A DNA stretch of 64,000 bases from Pseudomonas syringae (GCF_023278085.1 NZ_CP066265.1:2820501-2884500), one strand, 5' to 3'. Positions 38,302 through 47,228 are shown, numbered from the stretch's first letter. The notes: a model not told the origin generated them from the sequence alone. A program made the numbers and translations.

Positions 38302-39792
38302 TCAGTCCGGCATCCATTGATGCGGCAGCAGATGCTCAATCTCACTGGCTTTCTGCGTCGGCAACCGCGTCAGCACATCTTTGAGATAAGCATACGGATC
38401 GTGCCCATTCATGCGTGCAGACTGGATCAAACTCATGATCGCGGCCGCTCGTTTGCCGCTGCGCAGAGACCCGTCGAACAACCAATTGGAGCGCCCAAGC
38501 GCCCAAGGCCTGATCGTGTTCTCGACAGGGTTGTTGTCGATGGGCACGGCACCATCACCCAGGTAGCGCGTCAGCGCTACCCAGCGGTTCAGGCTGTAGT
38601 CCAAGGCATTGGCAATCGCCGAGCCTTCTGGCACAAGCTCGCGTTGAGCCAGCATTCATTCATGCAACTTTGCTGCGACGGGAACCGCTATTTCCTGACG
38701 TAATCGCCGGCGGTCTTCATCGTTCATTTCTTTGGCTTGCCGCTCGATCTCGTACAGGCCGCCGATTGAGTGCAGTGCCTGTTCGGCCAACTGGCTTTTG
38801 TTTGCCACATGCAGGTCAAAGAACTTGCGGCGAGCGTGAGCCATGCAGCCGATTTCGGTGATGCCCAGCTCGAAGCTGGCCTTGTAGCCCACGAAGTCAT
38901 CGCAGACCAGCTTGCCGTTCCACGTGCCAAGGAAGTTACGTGCATGTTCGCCAGCACGGCTGGGGCTGAAGTCGTAGACCACCGCCCTCAGTACCGAGAA
39001 CGGCGTGGTGCAATAAGCCCAGACATACGCTCGGCGCGTTTTCCTCTCGCCGGGGGCCAGCATCTGCACCGGCGTTTCATCGGCATGCACGACTCGTTGG
39101 GCGAGTACGACTTCCCGCAGTGCATCCACCAGCGGCTGGAGTTGCACGCCAGTTTGGCCCACCCACTGAGCCAGTGTTGAGCGCGGGATCGCCAGGCCTG
39201 CACGGCCAAAGATCTTTTCCTGCCGGTACAGCGGTAAATGGTCGGAGAACTTGGCCACCATCACATGGGCCAGCAGACCGGCAGTAGGGATGCCCTTGTC
39301 GATGACTTGGGCGGGCACCGGCGCCTGGATCAGCGTTTCGCACTGGCGGCAGGCCCACTTGCCACGTACATGCTGCTCAACGGTGAACACGCCCGGTGTG
39401 TAATCCAGCTTTTCGCTGACGTCTTCGCCGATGCGCTGAAGCTGGCAGCCGCAAGCGCACTGGGTGTTCTCTGGCTCGTGACGAATGACGGTGCGTGGGA
39501 ACTGCGGCGGCAGCGGCGCGCGCTTGGGCTTTTGGCGGGTTTCGTCTGGCGTCGGGGCAGGACGAAGCGCGTCCAGTTCTGCCTCGATGGCCTCAAGGTC
39601 GGTGTTGAGCAGGTCATCCAGCAAACTGCCTTGAGCTGGGCTGATCTGCTCGCTGCGTTTGGCGAACTTGTGGCGTTTGAGGATGGCAATTTCGTGAGAG
39701 AGCTGTTCGATGATCGTCTCTGTTGGCGCTGATGCGATTTTGACCCAGGTTACTGATTTTATCTGATCCATGTGCAGCCTCTGGAATCCCAC
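38302..39792 (-). pseudogene. tnpC: IS66-family transposase TnpC with an in-frame opal codon
   Basis: The frame carries IS66 TnpC features: the N-terminal helical part (IEQLSHEIAILKRHKFAKRSEQ), a zinc finger (CACGC ... CRQC), the catalytic domain with VVHADETPV and LVCDDFVGYK, and the C-terminal NNPVENTIRPWALGRSNWLF. A TGA at 38656-38658 splits it, giving KLHE-stop-MLAQREL where family members have Trp; one base change TGG to TGA explains it. The N-terminus is joined to foreign sequence, and tnpA/tnpB and clear terminal repeats are missing. It is inactive. Confidence 0.85.
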
Positions 39793-39870
39793 GCAAGGTC
39801 ATGATTGCTGAGTATTCGAATGGGTCAATGACTTCCGGCGGTTTGGGTCAAAATCGCATCAGCGCCAACA
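39721..39870. repeat. Perfect 27-bp inverted repeat at the IS66/IS1182 junction
   Basis: The 27 bases at 39721-39747 (starting TGTTGGCGCTGATG) recur exactly as the reverse complement at 39844-39870, with 96 bases between. The left copy is the start of the tnpC coding region; the right copy is the same sequence inverted and abuts the IS1182 fragment. This is a rearrangement scar rather than a known IS end. Confidence 0.8.
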
Positions 39871-40040
39871 TCGAGAGCACCAAGACGATGATCGATCGGG
39901 TTGAAGCGCAGTTCGACATCAAGCCGCAACGCCTCATCGGCGATACCGAGTACGGTACAGCGCCGATGTTGGCCTGGCTTGTGGAGGAAAAGGACATCGA
40001 ACCTCACGTGCCGATGCGGGACAAAACCGAGGCCAAGCAA
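39867..40040 (+). pseudogene. IS1182-family transposase fragment
   Basis: About 58 codons read NIESTKTMIDRVEAQFDIKPQRLIGDTEYGTAPMLAWLVEEKDIEPHVPMRDKTE, a segment of IS1182-type DDE transposases including the second catalytic Asp region (GDTEYGT). Both sides are unrelated sequence, so only an internal piece remains. Confidence 0.7.
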
Positions 40041-40205
40041 TCCAACCTAATATGGAGATCCACTGAGAGCCATCCGAATCCAACTGGATCTCTGTCAGAA
40101 AATCGCCAGTCGCGATCGCTCGCACACCCGGTTCAAGTGGGGGCAACATTGGGGGCATATTTGAAATTTTTCTGCCTGAAAATACCGTCCTAGAGCCCAG
40201 TCAAA

Positions 40206-40235
40206 ATGTTTTTTGGGGGTCCGGATAGTCTTTAG
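40206..40235 (+). repeat. Right attachment-site repeat of the genomic island
   Basis: The copy matches the LysR 3' end (29755-29784) at 29 of 30 positions. Immediately downstream begins a second integrase remnant, as expected for an attachment site with its own element. Confidence 0.75.
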
Positions 40236-40302
40236 TGGAATTCCACCAAACTCCACGAAATACCCTAATAACAAGTACTTACAGCGGAAAAACTCACTAA
40301 AT

Positions 40303-40690
40303 ACCGCTGTTTTCAAACGAAAAACCAGCGATGCCTTCATCCGTTCGCTGACCGATCCCGGCAAACACGCCGACGGCGAAGTCCATAGTCTCTACTTGGC
40401 GGTAAGGGCGTCTAGCAAGATTGGAAAATCCCCTTCTAGGTTCTGGCGATTTAAGTATCGACTGCATGACAGCCGTTTTTCCATCGGTGCTTACCCCGAC
40501 ACCAGTCCGAAGGAGGCGCGCGGCAGTGCCCGCAGTGCCCGCTGCGACGTGGCTAACCACACCCCCCCCCGCTCAAGGCCAAGACCACGACCAAGACCAA
40601 GACCAAGACCGCCAAAATCGAAGCACACCCGCTCAACGAAGAACGTACTTTCGAGTACCCGACAACGCAGAAGCCCACCGGTCGTCAACC
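40303..40690 (+). pseudogene. P4-type tyrosine integrase, N-terminal part, degenerate
   Basis: The frame reads SDAFIRSLTDPGKHADGEVHSLYLAV...FWRFKYRLHDSRFSIGAYPDTSPKEARGSA, the arm-binding domain of P4-type integrases. It then breaks at a run of about ten C bases near 40560-40570. Beyond that, a different frame gives [29 protein letters not shown], the sequence seen in intact order at 31130. A six-base unit (AAGACC) is repeated here several times, expanded relative to the copy at 31140. No catalytic domain follows. Confidence 0.75.
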
Positions 40691-41016
40691 GCTACTGGGG
40701 CCTGATTGTTCGTCCTGGATTTCGGCTTCAACCGGGGTGGCGGCTCCTTCTTCCTGATAGCGGGCCATCTAGCGCACTGATTGCTTGGCGCAAGCACCTT
40801 ACAAAGTGTTTTTGCTGGACGCGTACGGTGTGTTCGCCATCTGGTTACCCTCTTCCACCCTGATTTTGTCGGATAGGCAGCCGCCATGCCGAGCCAGGCA
40901 AGCCGGTTTCGGTATATGACCCATTTCCCTGCATACCTTCTGTTGACGGCCTTTCCAATAACCAGCATATTCTTGCTCGGTTTAGCTCGTTCATGATCGT
41001 TTATGCAGGATTCAAT
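40691..41016. other. Gap between the second integrase remnant and the deoxyribose locus
   Basis: About 325 bases with no supported gene. It marks the change from island debris to the G+C-rich deo genes; no third copy of the attachment repeat was seen. Confidence 0.35.
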
Positions 41017-41805
41017 ATGATGACCTCCCCATTTGAGACGCTTCCAGGTGAACGCCAGCGTGTGATCGAGGAACGCCTCGTTCGCTACGGCCGGGTGATC
41101 GCCACTGATCTGGCCGGCGAGTTCGGTGTGTCCGAGCACTCCATAAGACGTGATCTGGGCGTCCTGGCAGCTGCGGGCCTTTGCAAGCGGGTATACGGCG
41201 GCGCAATCCTGATGCGTGAATCGGAGGATCCGTTGGAGGTTCGCGTTCTTCAGGACTGGTCGCGCAAGGGCAGTCTTGGGCAGGCTGCGGCCGCGTTTTT
41301 GACCGCTGGGCAACATGTATTCATTGACGCAGGTTCAACGAACATGGCGATCGCCTGTGCAATTGACCCGCAGTTGCAGTTGACGGTGACCACCAACTCG
41401 CCATTGATTGCCGTCCAGTTGATGAAGCTGCAACGCGTCGAGGTCGTTCTCCTGGGGGGCCGCGTACACCCGGTCACCGGCGGCGTGACAGGTTTGAGGG
41501 CCGTCCAGCAGCTGCAGCAGTTCAACTACGACTGTTGCTTTATCGGCGCCTGCGCCATTGACCCTGACAATGGCGTAACGGCCTTTGAACTGGAGGACGC
41601 CGACTTCAAACGCGCCGTCGTCGCGGCGAGTGGTCAGCTGATTGTCGCTGTAACCAATGAGAAATTATCCAGCGTCGCCCATTATCAAGTGGCGCAATGT
41701 GCCGAAGTCACAGCGCTGGTTGTTGAACACGATGCTCCACGCGAAAGGCTGGAGCCGTTTCTGGCCCGGATCTCCAACGTCGCGACTGCACGCAAAGGTG
41801 GCTAG
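41017..41805 (+). CDS. DeoR/GlpR-family sugar-responsive regulator
   Basis: About 262 residues; ATG 41017 has AGGA 6 bases upstream. A DeoR-type helix-turn-helix (RVIEERLVRYGRVIATDLAGEFGVSEHSIRRDL, residues 13-45) is followed by the DeoRC sugar-phosphate sensor domain (HVFIDAGSTNMAIA, VTTNSPLIAVQL, VVLLGGRV, DCCFIGACAIDPDNGVTAF). It is upstream of the kinase, permease and mutarotase genes and plays the place of DeoQ in the Salmonella deoQKPX locus, though that name is not proven. A second, distinct DeoR lies at 45671. Confidence 0.88.
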   Translation: MMTSPFETLPGERQRVIEERLVRYGRVIATDLAGEFGVSEHSIRRDLGVLAAAGLCKRVYGGAILMRESEDPLEVRVLQDWSRKGSLGQAAAAFLTAGQHVFIDAGSTNMAIACAIDPQLQLTVTTNSPLIAVQLMKLQRVEVVLLGGRVHPVTGGVTGLRAVQQLQQFNYDCCFIGACAIDPDNGVTAFELEDADFKRAVVAASGQLIVAVTNEKLSSVAHYQVAQCAEVTALVVEHDAPRERLEPFLARISNVATARKGG

Positions 41806-42313
41806 CCACCTCTGCGGTGACGCCTGGATTCGGTGCTGCGAAACCAAGGACCGGTCGTGAGGATTTCCCCGTCTGCAACCGCCCATCTTGAGCAACGTGC
41901 TGGCCTGATCATTACCCAGGATGGTGCCTGCACCCAACCCTGAGCAGCACCCGCTGACCTGACAATGCAAATAAATCGCGCTTGCTCGCCATCGTGGTAT
42001 GTCGGTCAATAGACAGGCTGACCGACACACCGCAATCCAGAACAATTCCATGCACACATGTTTATCGCGTTCAATCCTCGAGCGCGAACACGCTGCATGC
42101 GCTGCTGCTCTAGCGGCGCAGCGGCTACCTGCACTCAAAGTCAAAATCAATCTGCGCAAAGCGCCCTTTCACACCGAAACGCCTGGCCGATGTTTCGATC
42201 GCGCAAGCTCACATCAAAAAATAAAGATTGAATACTCACAAAAAATGTTATTTAAATAACACAAAATAAACACCGCCGAGGCTTCCATCGGCGCTGGTGA
42301 GGTCAAAATAATA
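41806..42313. promoter_or_regulatory. Promoter region of the deoK operon, with a DeoR-like operator at 42246
   Basis: A 508-base gap without a supported gene. Its right end becomes AT-rich (about 42215-42275) and includes a 16-base perfect palindrome described separately. Confidence 0.5.
42246..42261. promoter_or_regulatory. DeoR-like operator upstream of deoK
   Basis: TGTTATTTAAATAACA is a perfect 16-base palindrome. The E. coli DeoR operator is TGTTAGAATTCTAACA, so both conserved half-sites, TGTTA and TAACA, match at the same spacing. It lies 53 bases before the deoK start in AT-rich promoter DNA. Confidence 0.7.
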
Positions 42314-43240
42314 ATGAGCAAGATTGCAGTCATCGGCAGCAACATGGTCGACCTGATCACTTACATCGAACGCATGCCCGCCCAGGGCGAAACGCTCGAA
42401 GCGCCGCGTTTTGCCATGGGGTGCGGCGGCAAGGGCGCCAATCAGGCAGCCGCTGCGGCGCTGCTGGGCGCCGACGTGCTGATGCTCAGCAAGGTCGGCG
42501 ACGATGCTTTCGCCGATACCACCCTGGCCAATTTTCAACGGCTGGGCATTGATACGCGCTTCGTCGAACGGGTACCGGGCGTGTCGAGCGGTGTGGCGCC
42601 GATCTTCGTCCAGGAAAACTCCCACAACAGCATCCTCATCGTCAAAGGTGCCAATGCCCACCTGAGCCCGGCGGATATCGACCGTGCCGAGGCGCAGTTG
42701 CGCGATTGCACTTTGATTGTGCTGCAACTGGAAGTCGAGCTGGCGACCGTTTACCACGCCATTGCCTTCGCCCACCGGCATGCCATCCCGGTGCTGCTCA
42801 ATCCGGCCCCGGCTTTGGCCGGCCTGAGCCGCGAGCACCTGGCGAAGCTGGATTTCCTGATCCCCAACGAGAGTGAGCTGGCACTGATCAGCGGCCAGCC
42901 GGTGACCTGCGCCGAGGAGGCGGCTCAGGCTGCACGTCAATTGGTCGCGCTGGGCGTACGCCACGTCATCGTCACCCTGGGCGAACAAGGGGCGCTGTAC
43001 GTCGGCGCCGAAGGCGAGTGGCAGACGCCAGGGGTCAAGGTTCAGGCTCGTGACACCACCGGTGCCGGTGACGCCTTCATTGGCTGCTTCGCCCGGCACT
43101 GGAGCCAGGACGGCAATATTCGCCAAGCCATGCACCAGGCAGTGGCCTACTCCGCCTGCTCGGTCACCGGCTTGGGCACGCAATCCTCTTACCCCGATGC
43201 ACCCACGTTTGCGCGATTCCTCGATGCATCGGCCAACTGA
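42314..43240 (+). CDS. deoK: Deoxyribokinase/ribokinase (PfkB family)
   Basis: 308 residues with PfkB signatures: NMVDLITYIERMPAQGETL, the GCGGKGANQAAAAALLGA glycine motif, and the ATP/anion hole DTTGAGDAFIGCF with the catalytic Asp. It phosphorylates ribose or 2-deoxyribose at O5. The neighbouring FucP-like permease, DUF4432 protein, DeoR and DeoC argue for 2-deoxyribose, since deoxyribose 5-phosphate is the DeoC substrate. The two activities cannot be separated by motif alone. It is the first gene of deoK-deoP-deoX. Confidence 0.85.
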   Translation: MSKIAVIGSNMVDLITYIERMPAQGETLEAPRFAMGCGGKGANQAAAAALLGADVLMLSKVGDDAFADTTLANFQRLGIDTRFVERVPGVSSGVAPIFVQENSHNSILIVKGANAHLSPADIDRAEAQLRDCTLIVLQLEVELATVYHAIAFAHRHAIPVLLNPAPALAGLSREHLAKLDFLIPNESELALISGQPVTCAEEAAQAARQLVALGVRHVIVTLGEQGALYVGAEGEWQTPGVKVQARDTTGAGDAFIGCFARHWSQDGNIRQAMHQAVAYSACSVTGLGTQSSYPDAPTFARFLDASAN

Positions 43241-43269
43241 CACTCACCTGCATTTCGCGGAGAACAATA

Positions 43270-44601
43270 ATGAATAAGCCTGCGCTGCAACAAACCCCGG
43301 ACGGGTTCTACCTGAACCGCACGCCGTGGTTCGCCTTCCTCCTGCTCTGCAGTATCTTCGCTCTTTGGGCGGCGGCCGCGAGCATGAACGACGTGCTGAT
43401 CGCGCACTTCAAGAAGGCCTTCCTGCTCAGCGACTTCCAGACTGCTTTCGTCCAGTCGGCGTTCTATCTGGGCTACTTTTTTGTCGCCATTCCAGCGGCA
43501 ATGGTGGTGCGCCGCTTCAGCTACAAGACCACCATCCTCATCGGCCTGATGCTGTACCTGTTCGGCTGCGCCCTGTTCTTTCCGGCAGCGTCGACCGCCA
43601 AGTACGGCATGTTCCTGATGGCGCTGTTCGTTATCGCCGCCGGCCTGTCGTTTCTCGAGACCGCGTGCAACACCTATTCGACACTGATGGGCCCACGGGA
43701 AACCGGTACACGGCGCCTGAACATCTCGCAGACCTTCCACCCATTCGGTGCCATGACCGGGGTGTACGTCGGCAGCTTCGTGATGTTCAAGGACACCGAC
43801 GCCACGCGCGAACAGTTGACCCAGATGAGCGCCAGCGATGCGGCGGTGCAGCAATTGCAAATGATCCAGTCGACCCTGCTGCCGTACAAATGGATGATCG
43901 CGGTACTCATTTTGATGTTCATTCTGATCGCCATCACCCGTTTCCCCGCGTGCAAGGGCAACGGCACCGTCAGCGAACCGCGGGCGAGCATCGGTCAGAG
44001 CCTCGGCCGCCTGCGGCGCAATCCACGCTTCTGCTTCGGTGTACTGGCGCAGTTCCTCTACGTGGGCGCGCAGGTCGGGGTGTGGAGTTTCACTATTCGC
44101 CTGGCCATGCAAATGGGCGGCATGAACGAGCGCAGTGCATCGTGGTTCCTGCTGACCACCTTTGCCGCCTATTTTATCGGCAAGATGATCGCCAACCTGC
44201 TGATGCGCAAAATGCACCCGGCCAAAGTCCTCGCGGTGTATGGCGTGCTGTGCATCGTGCTGCTGGCCTACACCATCCTGGTGCCGAACATCACTGCGGT
44301 GTATGCCGCCGTGGGGGTCAGTGTGTTTCTCGGGCCTTGCTGGCCGACCATCTATGGTCTGACCATTGACGGGCTCGGCGAGGACACCGGTGTCGGCGGC
44401 TCGTTGCTGGTGATGAGCATCGTCGGCGGTGGCGTGATGCCGATCTTCCAGGGCCTGCTCAGCGATGCCAATGGCGGCAACATGCAGATTGCCTATAGCG
44501 TGCCGCTGCTGTGCTTCGTGGCCATCGTGATGTACGCAGTGCACTGCATGCGTCAGCCGCAACCGGTGCTGGGTGGCTCGGCCAAGGCGGTGGCGCAATG
44601 A
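43270..44601 (+). CDS. deoP: Sugar:proton symporter, FucP family (deoxyribose permease)
   Basis: 443 residues of the major facilitator fold with about 12 hydrophobic helices. FLLLCSIFALWAAAASMNDVLIAHFKKAF, AFYLGYFFVAIPAAMVVRRFSYKTTI and FLETACNTYSTLMGP are typical of the L-fucose permease family. In Salmonella the deoxyribose permease DeoP is of this family. It lies 29 bases after deoK, and its stop overlaps the deoX start by four bases. Confidence 0.85.
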   Translation: MNKPALQQTPDGFYLNRTPWFAFLLLCSIFALWAAAASMNDVLIAHFKKAFLLSDFQTAFVQSAFYLGYFFVAIPAAMVVRRFSYKTTILIGLMLYLFGCALFFPAASTAKYGMFLMALFVIAAGLSFLETACNTYSTLMGPRETGTRRLNISQTFHPFGAMTGVYVGSFVMFKDTDATREQLTQMSASDAAVQQLQMIQSTLLPYKWMIAVLILMFILIAITRFPACKGNGTVSEPRASIGQSLGRLRRNPRFCFGVLAQFLYVGAQVGVWSFTIRLAMQMGGMNERSASWFLLTTFAAYFIGKMIANLLMRKMHPAKVLAVYGVLCIVLLAYTILVPNITAVYAAVGVSVFLGPCWPTIYGLTIDGLGEDTGVGGSLLVMSIVGGGVMPIFQGLLSDANGGNMQIAYSVPLLCFVAIVMYAVHCMRQPQPVLGGSAKAVAQ

Positions 44602-45665
44602 GTAGCGAAGCGTTGCGCCTGCCGCTCTACCCACAGCTCTGGGACCAGACCAGCCGGTTGCTGCTCGAGTCAGCGAATTTCAGCGTGCGTGCCTGGACCT
44701 ACCCCAGCGGGGTCAAGGCGCTGTCACTGGAAAACAGCCGCGGCAAGCTGGTGATCCTGCCCTGGCAGGGGCAGATGATCTGGTCGGCCGAATTCGACGG
44801 CGTTGATTTGACCATGCTCAATATGTTCACCCAGCCGCGGCCCAGTGCCAGCGTGATCGGCACCTATGGCTGTTTCATGTTTCACAGCGGCCTGCTGCGC
44901 AACGGTTGCCCAGGGCCCGAGGATGATCATGCGCTGCACGGCGAAATGCCCTGCGCGCCGATGGACGATGCCTGGCTGCAAGCAGGCGAAGACGGGCACG
45001 GCGCTTATCTGCGCCTCGGCGGCACCTGTGAATACGTGCAGGGCTTCGGCGATCATTACCGGGCCAGCCCGAGCGTGACCCTGCGCCCGGCCAGCGGGCT
45101 GTTCGAGATCGGCATGCAGGTGGTCAATCTGGCCGGCAAGGCCATGGACCTGATGTACATGGCGCACATGAACTACGCCTACGTCGACGGCGCCCGCCTC
45201 ACCCAGCCCCTGGGCTGCGAGCGCACACGGGTGCGCGCCAGCGTGCCGGCCCATGTGCGGCCGACGCCGGCCTGGAGCGCCTATATCGCCGAACTCAGCC
45301 AGGACCCGACCCGCCTCAAGGTGCTCGACTCGCCCACGCTGTATGACCCGGAGATCGTCTGCTTCTTCGACGACGTACGCAGCGACGCTCAGGGACAGGC
45401 GCACTTCTTCCTTGATCACCCCGACGGCGCGGCGTTCTACACCCGCTACAGCCCCCGGCAGTTTGAACATGCCGCGCGCTGGATCCTGCATAACACCGAT
45501 CAGCAGGTGGCGGCCTTCATCTTGCCAGCCACCTGCGAACCGGAGGGCTACCGCGCCGAACTCGCCAAAGGCAACGTGCGCAGCCTCGCACCCGGCGCCA
45601 GCGCCGAGTTCAGCCTGACCACCGGTTACCTGAACGCACCCGAACGCCGGGCGCTGCAACCGTGA
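44598..45665 (+). CDS. deoX: Aldose-1-epimerase-like protein (DUF4432), DeoX-like
   Basis: 355 residues starting at the ATG that overlaps the deoP stop. The galactose-mutarotase-like fold is suggested by GKLVILPWQGQMIWSAEFDG, TYGCFMFHSGLLRNGCPGPEDDHALHGEMP and MYMAHMNYAYVDGARL, with His residues placed as in DUF4432 proteins. A mutarotase would speed conversion of the deoxyribose anomers before phosphorylation. The comparable Salmonella gene is deoX. Confidence 0.8.
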   Translation: MSSEALRLPLYPQLWDQTSRLLLESANFSVRAWTYPSGVKALSLENSRGKLVILPWQGQMIWSAEFDGVDLTMLNMFTQPRPSASVIGTYGCFMFHSGLLRNGCPGPEDDHALHGEMPCAPMDDAWLQAGEDGHGAYLRLGGTCEYVQGFGDHYRASPSVTLRPASGLFEIGMQVVNLAGKAMDLMYMAHMNYAYVDGARLTQPLGCERTRVRASVPAHVRPTPAWSAYIAELSQDPTRLKVLDSPTLYDPEIVCFFDDVRSDAQGQAHFFLDHPDGAAFYTRYSPRQFEHAARWILHNTDQQVAAFILPATCEPEGYRAELAKGNVRSLAPGASAEFSLTTGYLNAPERRALQP

Positions 45666-45670
45666 TGCGT

Positions 45671-46435
45671 CTAAAGCAGAAGCTGCGCGCCGCTGGCCTC
45701 AATGGCTTCGCGGTAGCTACGCGGGATTTTCTTGTCGCTGACCACGCAATGGAAATCGCTCAGGGCACCGAAGTGCGCAGTGCGTACGGCGTCGAACTTG
45801 GAGTGATCGGCCAACAGCAGGCTTTGCCGGGCCTGGCGCATGACTTTCTGCTTGACCTCCACCTCGTGGAAATTGAAGCAAGTGACACCGCAGTCCAGGC
45901 TGACCCCGGCTGCCGAGACAAAGGCCCAGGTCAGGCGCACGCCATCGAGAATGCTGGTTTCGGCATGGCTCTCGAAGACCTGGTTCTTGCGGTGGAATAC
46001 GCCGCCGCACAGGACGATGCTGCAGTTGGGTTTCTGCTGCAGCTTGAGCAGCACGTTGAGCGAGTTGCACACCGCGGTGAACTCCAGCTCGTCGGGGATG
46101 AAGTCGACCACGAAGGGGATCGTCGTGCCACAGTCGAAAAATACCGTGTCGCCGGGCCGGATGAAAGTGGCGGCCAGTTTGCCGATGCGGCGCTTCTCCT
46201 CGACGTGGCGGGTGTCCTGCTCGCTGACCCGGTAATCCCCCGGTTCAGGATCATCGTGGGCACGGGTGATGTAGCCGCCCAGCAGTCGTAACTGCTCGGG
46301 GTGCCGGCTGAGGTCGCGACGCAAGGTCATTTCGGACACCTCGAGCAGCGCCGCCATCTCCCGCAGATGAATGGCTTTCTGATCTTGCAGGGCCTGTTGA
46401 ATCTGTTTGATGCGGTCGATTTTCTTGACGTCCAT
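45671..46435 (-). CDS. deoR: Deoxyribonucleoside operon repressor DeoR
   Basis: About 254 residues, closely following E. coli DeoR. Helix-turn-helix IHLREMAALLEVSEMTLRRDLSRH, then LLGGYITR, VEEKRRIGKLAATFI, FFDCGTTIPFVVDFI, FTAVCNSLNVLLKLQQKP and LLADHSKFDAVRTAHFG. E. coli DeoR responds to deoxyribose 5-phosphate. The start is ATG 46435 or the ATG two codons upstream. It is convergent with deoX and divergent from deoC, with operator-like palindromes in the deoC/deoR gap. Confidence 0.92.
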   Translation of the reverse strand: MDVKKIDRIKQIQQALQDQKAIHLREMAALLEVSEMTLRRDLSRHPEQLRLLGGYITRAHDDPEPGDYRVSEQDTRHVEEKRRIGKLAATFIRPGDTVFFDCGTTIPFVVDFIPDELEFTAVCNSLNVLLKLQQKPNCSIVLCGGVFHRKNQVFESHAETSILDGVRLTWAFVSAAGVSLDCGVTCFNFHEVEVKQKVMRQARQSLLLADHSKFDAVRTAHFGALSDFHCVVSDKKIPRSYREAIEASGAQLLL

Positions 46436-46471
46436 TGGCATCCCGGCAATCCGTTAGTGGTGTCGCTAGAG

Positions 46472-46520
46472 TAACACCAAGTGTTAATTTTATAACTTAC
46501 GGGTATCCACCCAAGTGTTT
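46472..46520. promoter_or_regulatory. Operator cluster between deoR and deoC
   Basis: TAACACCAAGTGTTA (46472-46486) is a perfect 6-3-6 palindrome. Overlapping it, TGTTAATTTTATAACT (46482-46497) keeps the TGTTA-N6-TAAC layout of the DeoR box with one end mismatch. A further CCAAGTGTT copy lies at 46511-46519. Autoregulation and control of deoC by DeoR are likely but inferred. Confidence 0.6.
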
Positions 46521-46543
46521 TTAATGATGACAGGAATCCCTTG

Positions 46544-47224
46544 ATGAATTCGCTCGAACCCGCTGCACTGGCCCAGGCCATCGATCACACCTTGCTGGCG
46601 GCGGATGCCAGCCGGGAGCAGATTGCCACACTTTGCGGCGAAGCCCGAGAACACGGCTTTTACTCAGTGTGCGTGAACTCCAGCCAGGTGCCTTTTGCCG
46701 CTCGACAACTGGCCGGGTCTGCCGTGAAGGTCTGTGCGGTGGTGGGCTTTCCGCTGGGCGCCGGGCTGAGTGCCAGCAAGGCGTCGGAAGCAGCCCTGAC
46801 GATCGCCGCCGGAGCTCAGGAAATCGATATGGTGCTGAACATCGGCTGGCTCAAGGACGGCCTGTTCGATGAGGTCCGCGACGACATCGCCGCGGTGCTG
46901 CAGGCCTGTGGCAAGGTGCCGCTCAAGGTGATCCTGGAAACCTGCCTGCTCGATGAGGCGCAGAAGGTGCGCGCCTGCGAGATCTGCCGCGAGCTGGACG
47001 TGGCATTCGTCAAGACCTCCACCGGCTTCAGCCGCAGCGGCGCGACGCTCGAAGATGTGGCGCTGATGCGCCGGGTGGTAGGCCCTGACATCGGCGTCAA
47101 GGCGTCTGGCGGGGTGCGTGACGTAGCCACGGCCAGAGCGATGATCGAAGCCGGCGCAACACGCCTGGGCACCAGTTCCGGGATCGCGATCGTGACAGGC
47201 GCGGGTACGGGGGCGGGCTATTGA
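46544..47224 (+). CDS. deoC: Deoxyribose-phosphate aldolase
   Basis: 226 residues; ATG 46544 has AGGA 8 bases upstream. It is a class I aldolase with DHTLL near the start, [30 protein letters not shown] and the Schiff-base lysine block [11 protein letters not shown], then VKASGGVRD. It splits 2-deoxyribose 5-phosphate into glyceraldehyde 3-phosphate and acetaldehyde, completing the pathway started by deoK. Confidence 0.96.
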   Translation: MNSLEPAALAQAIDHTLLAADASREQIATLCGEAREHGFYSVCVNSSQVPFAARQLAGSAVKVCAVVGFPLGAGLSASKASEAALTIAAGAQEIDMVLNIGWLKDGLFDEVRDDIAAVLQACGKVPLKVILETCLLDEAQKVRACEICRELDVAFVKTSTGFSRSGATLEDVALMRRVVGPDIGVKASGGVRDVATARAMIEAGATRLGTSSGIAIVTGAGTGAGY

Positions 47225-47228
47225 GTCT

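Larger units (their letters stand above)
29785..40235. mobile_element. Decayed genomic island in the 3' end of a LysR gene
   Basis: The 10.45-kb segment lies between two copies of a 30-bp direct repeat. It contains pieces of a tyrosine integrase, broken paoA/paoB genes, a Septu-like defence pair, a frameshifted surface protein, an acetyltransferase, and IS66 and IS1182 remains. Parts of it, notably 31.9-37.7 kb, look visibly poorer in G+C than the flanking core genes. All mobility genes are broken, so the island is probably fixed. Confidence 0.65.

Noticed and set aside
38656..38658. Selenocysteine or programmed readthrough at the IS66 TGA
   Set aside because: The position is a conserved Trp in the family and no downstream recoding structure is evident; a nonsense mutation is simpler.
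43189..44634. 481-codon minus-strand frame
   Set aside because: Antisense to the FucP-like permease, rich in His and Gln as expected for a shadow frame.
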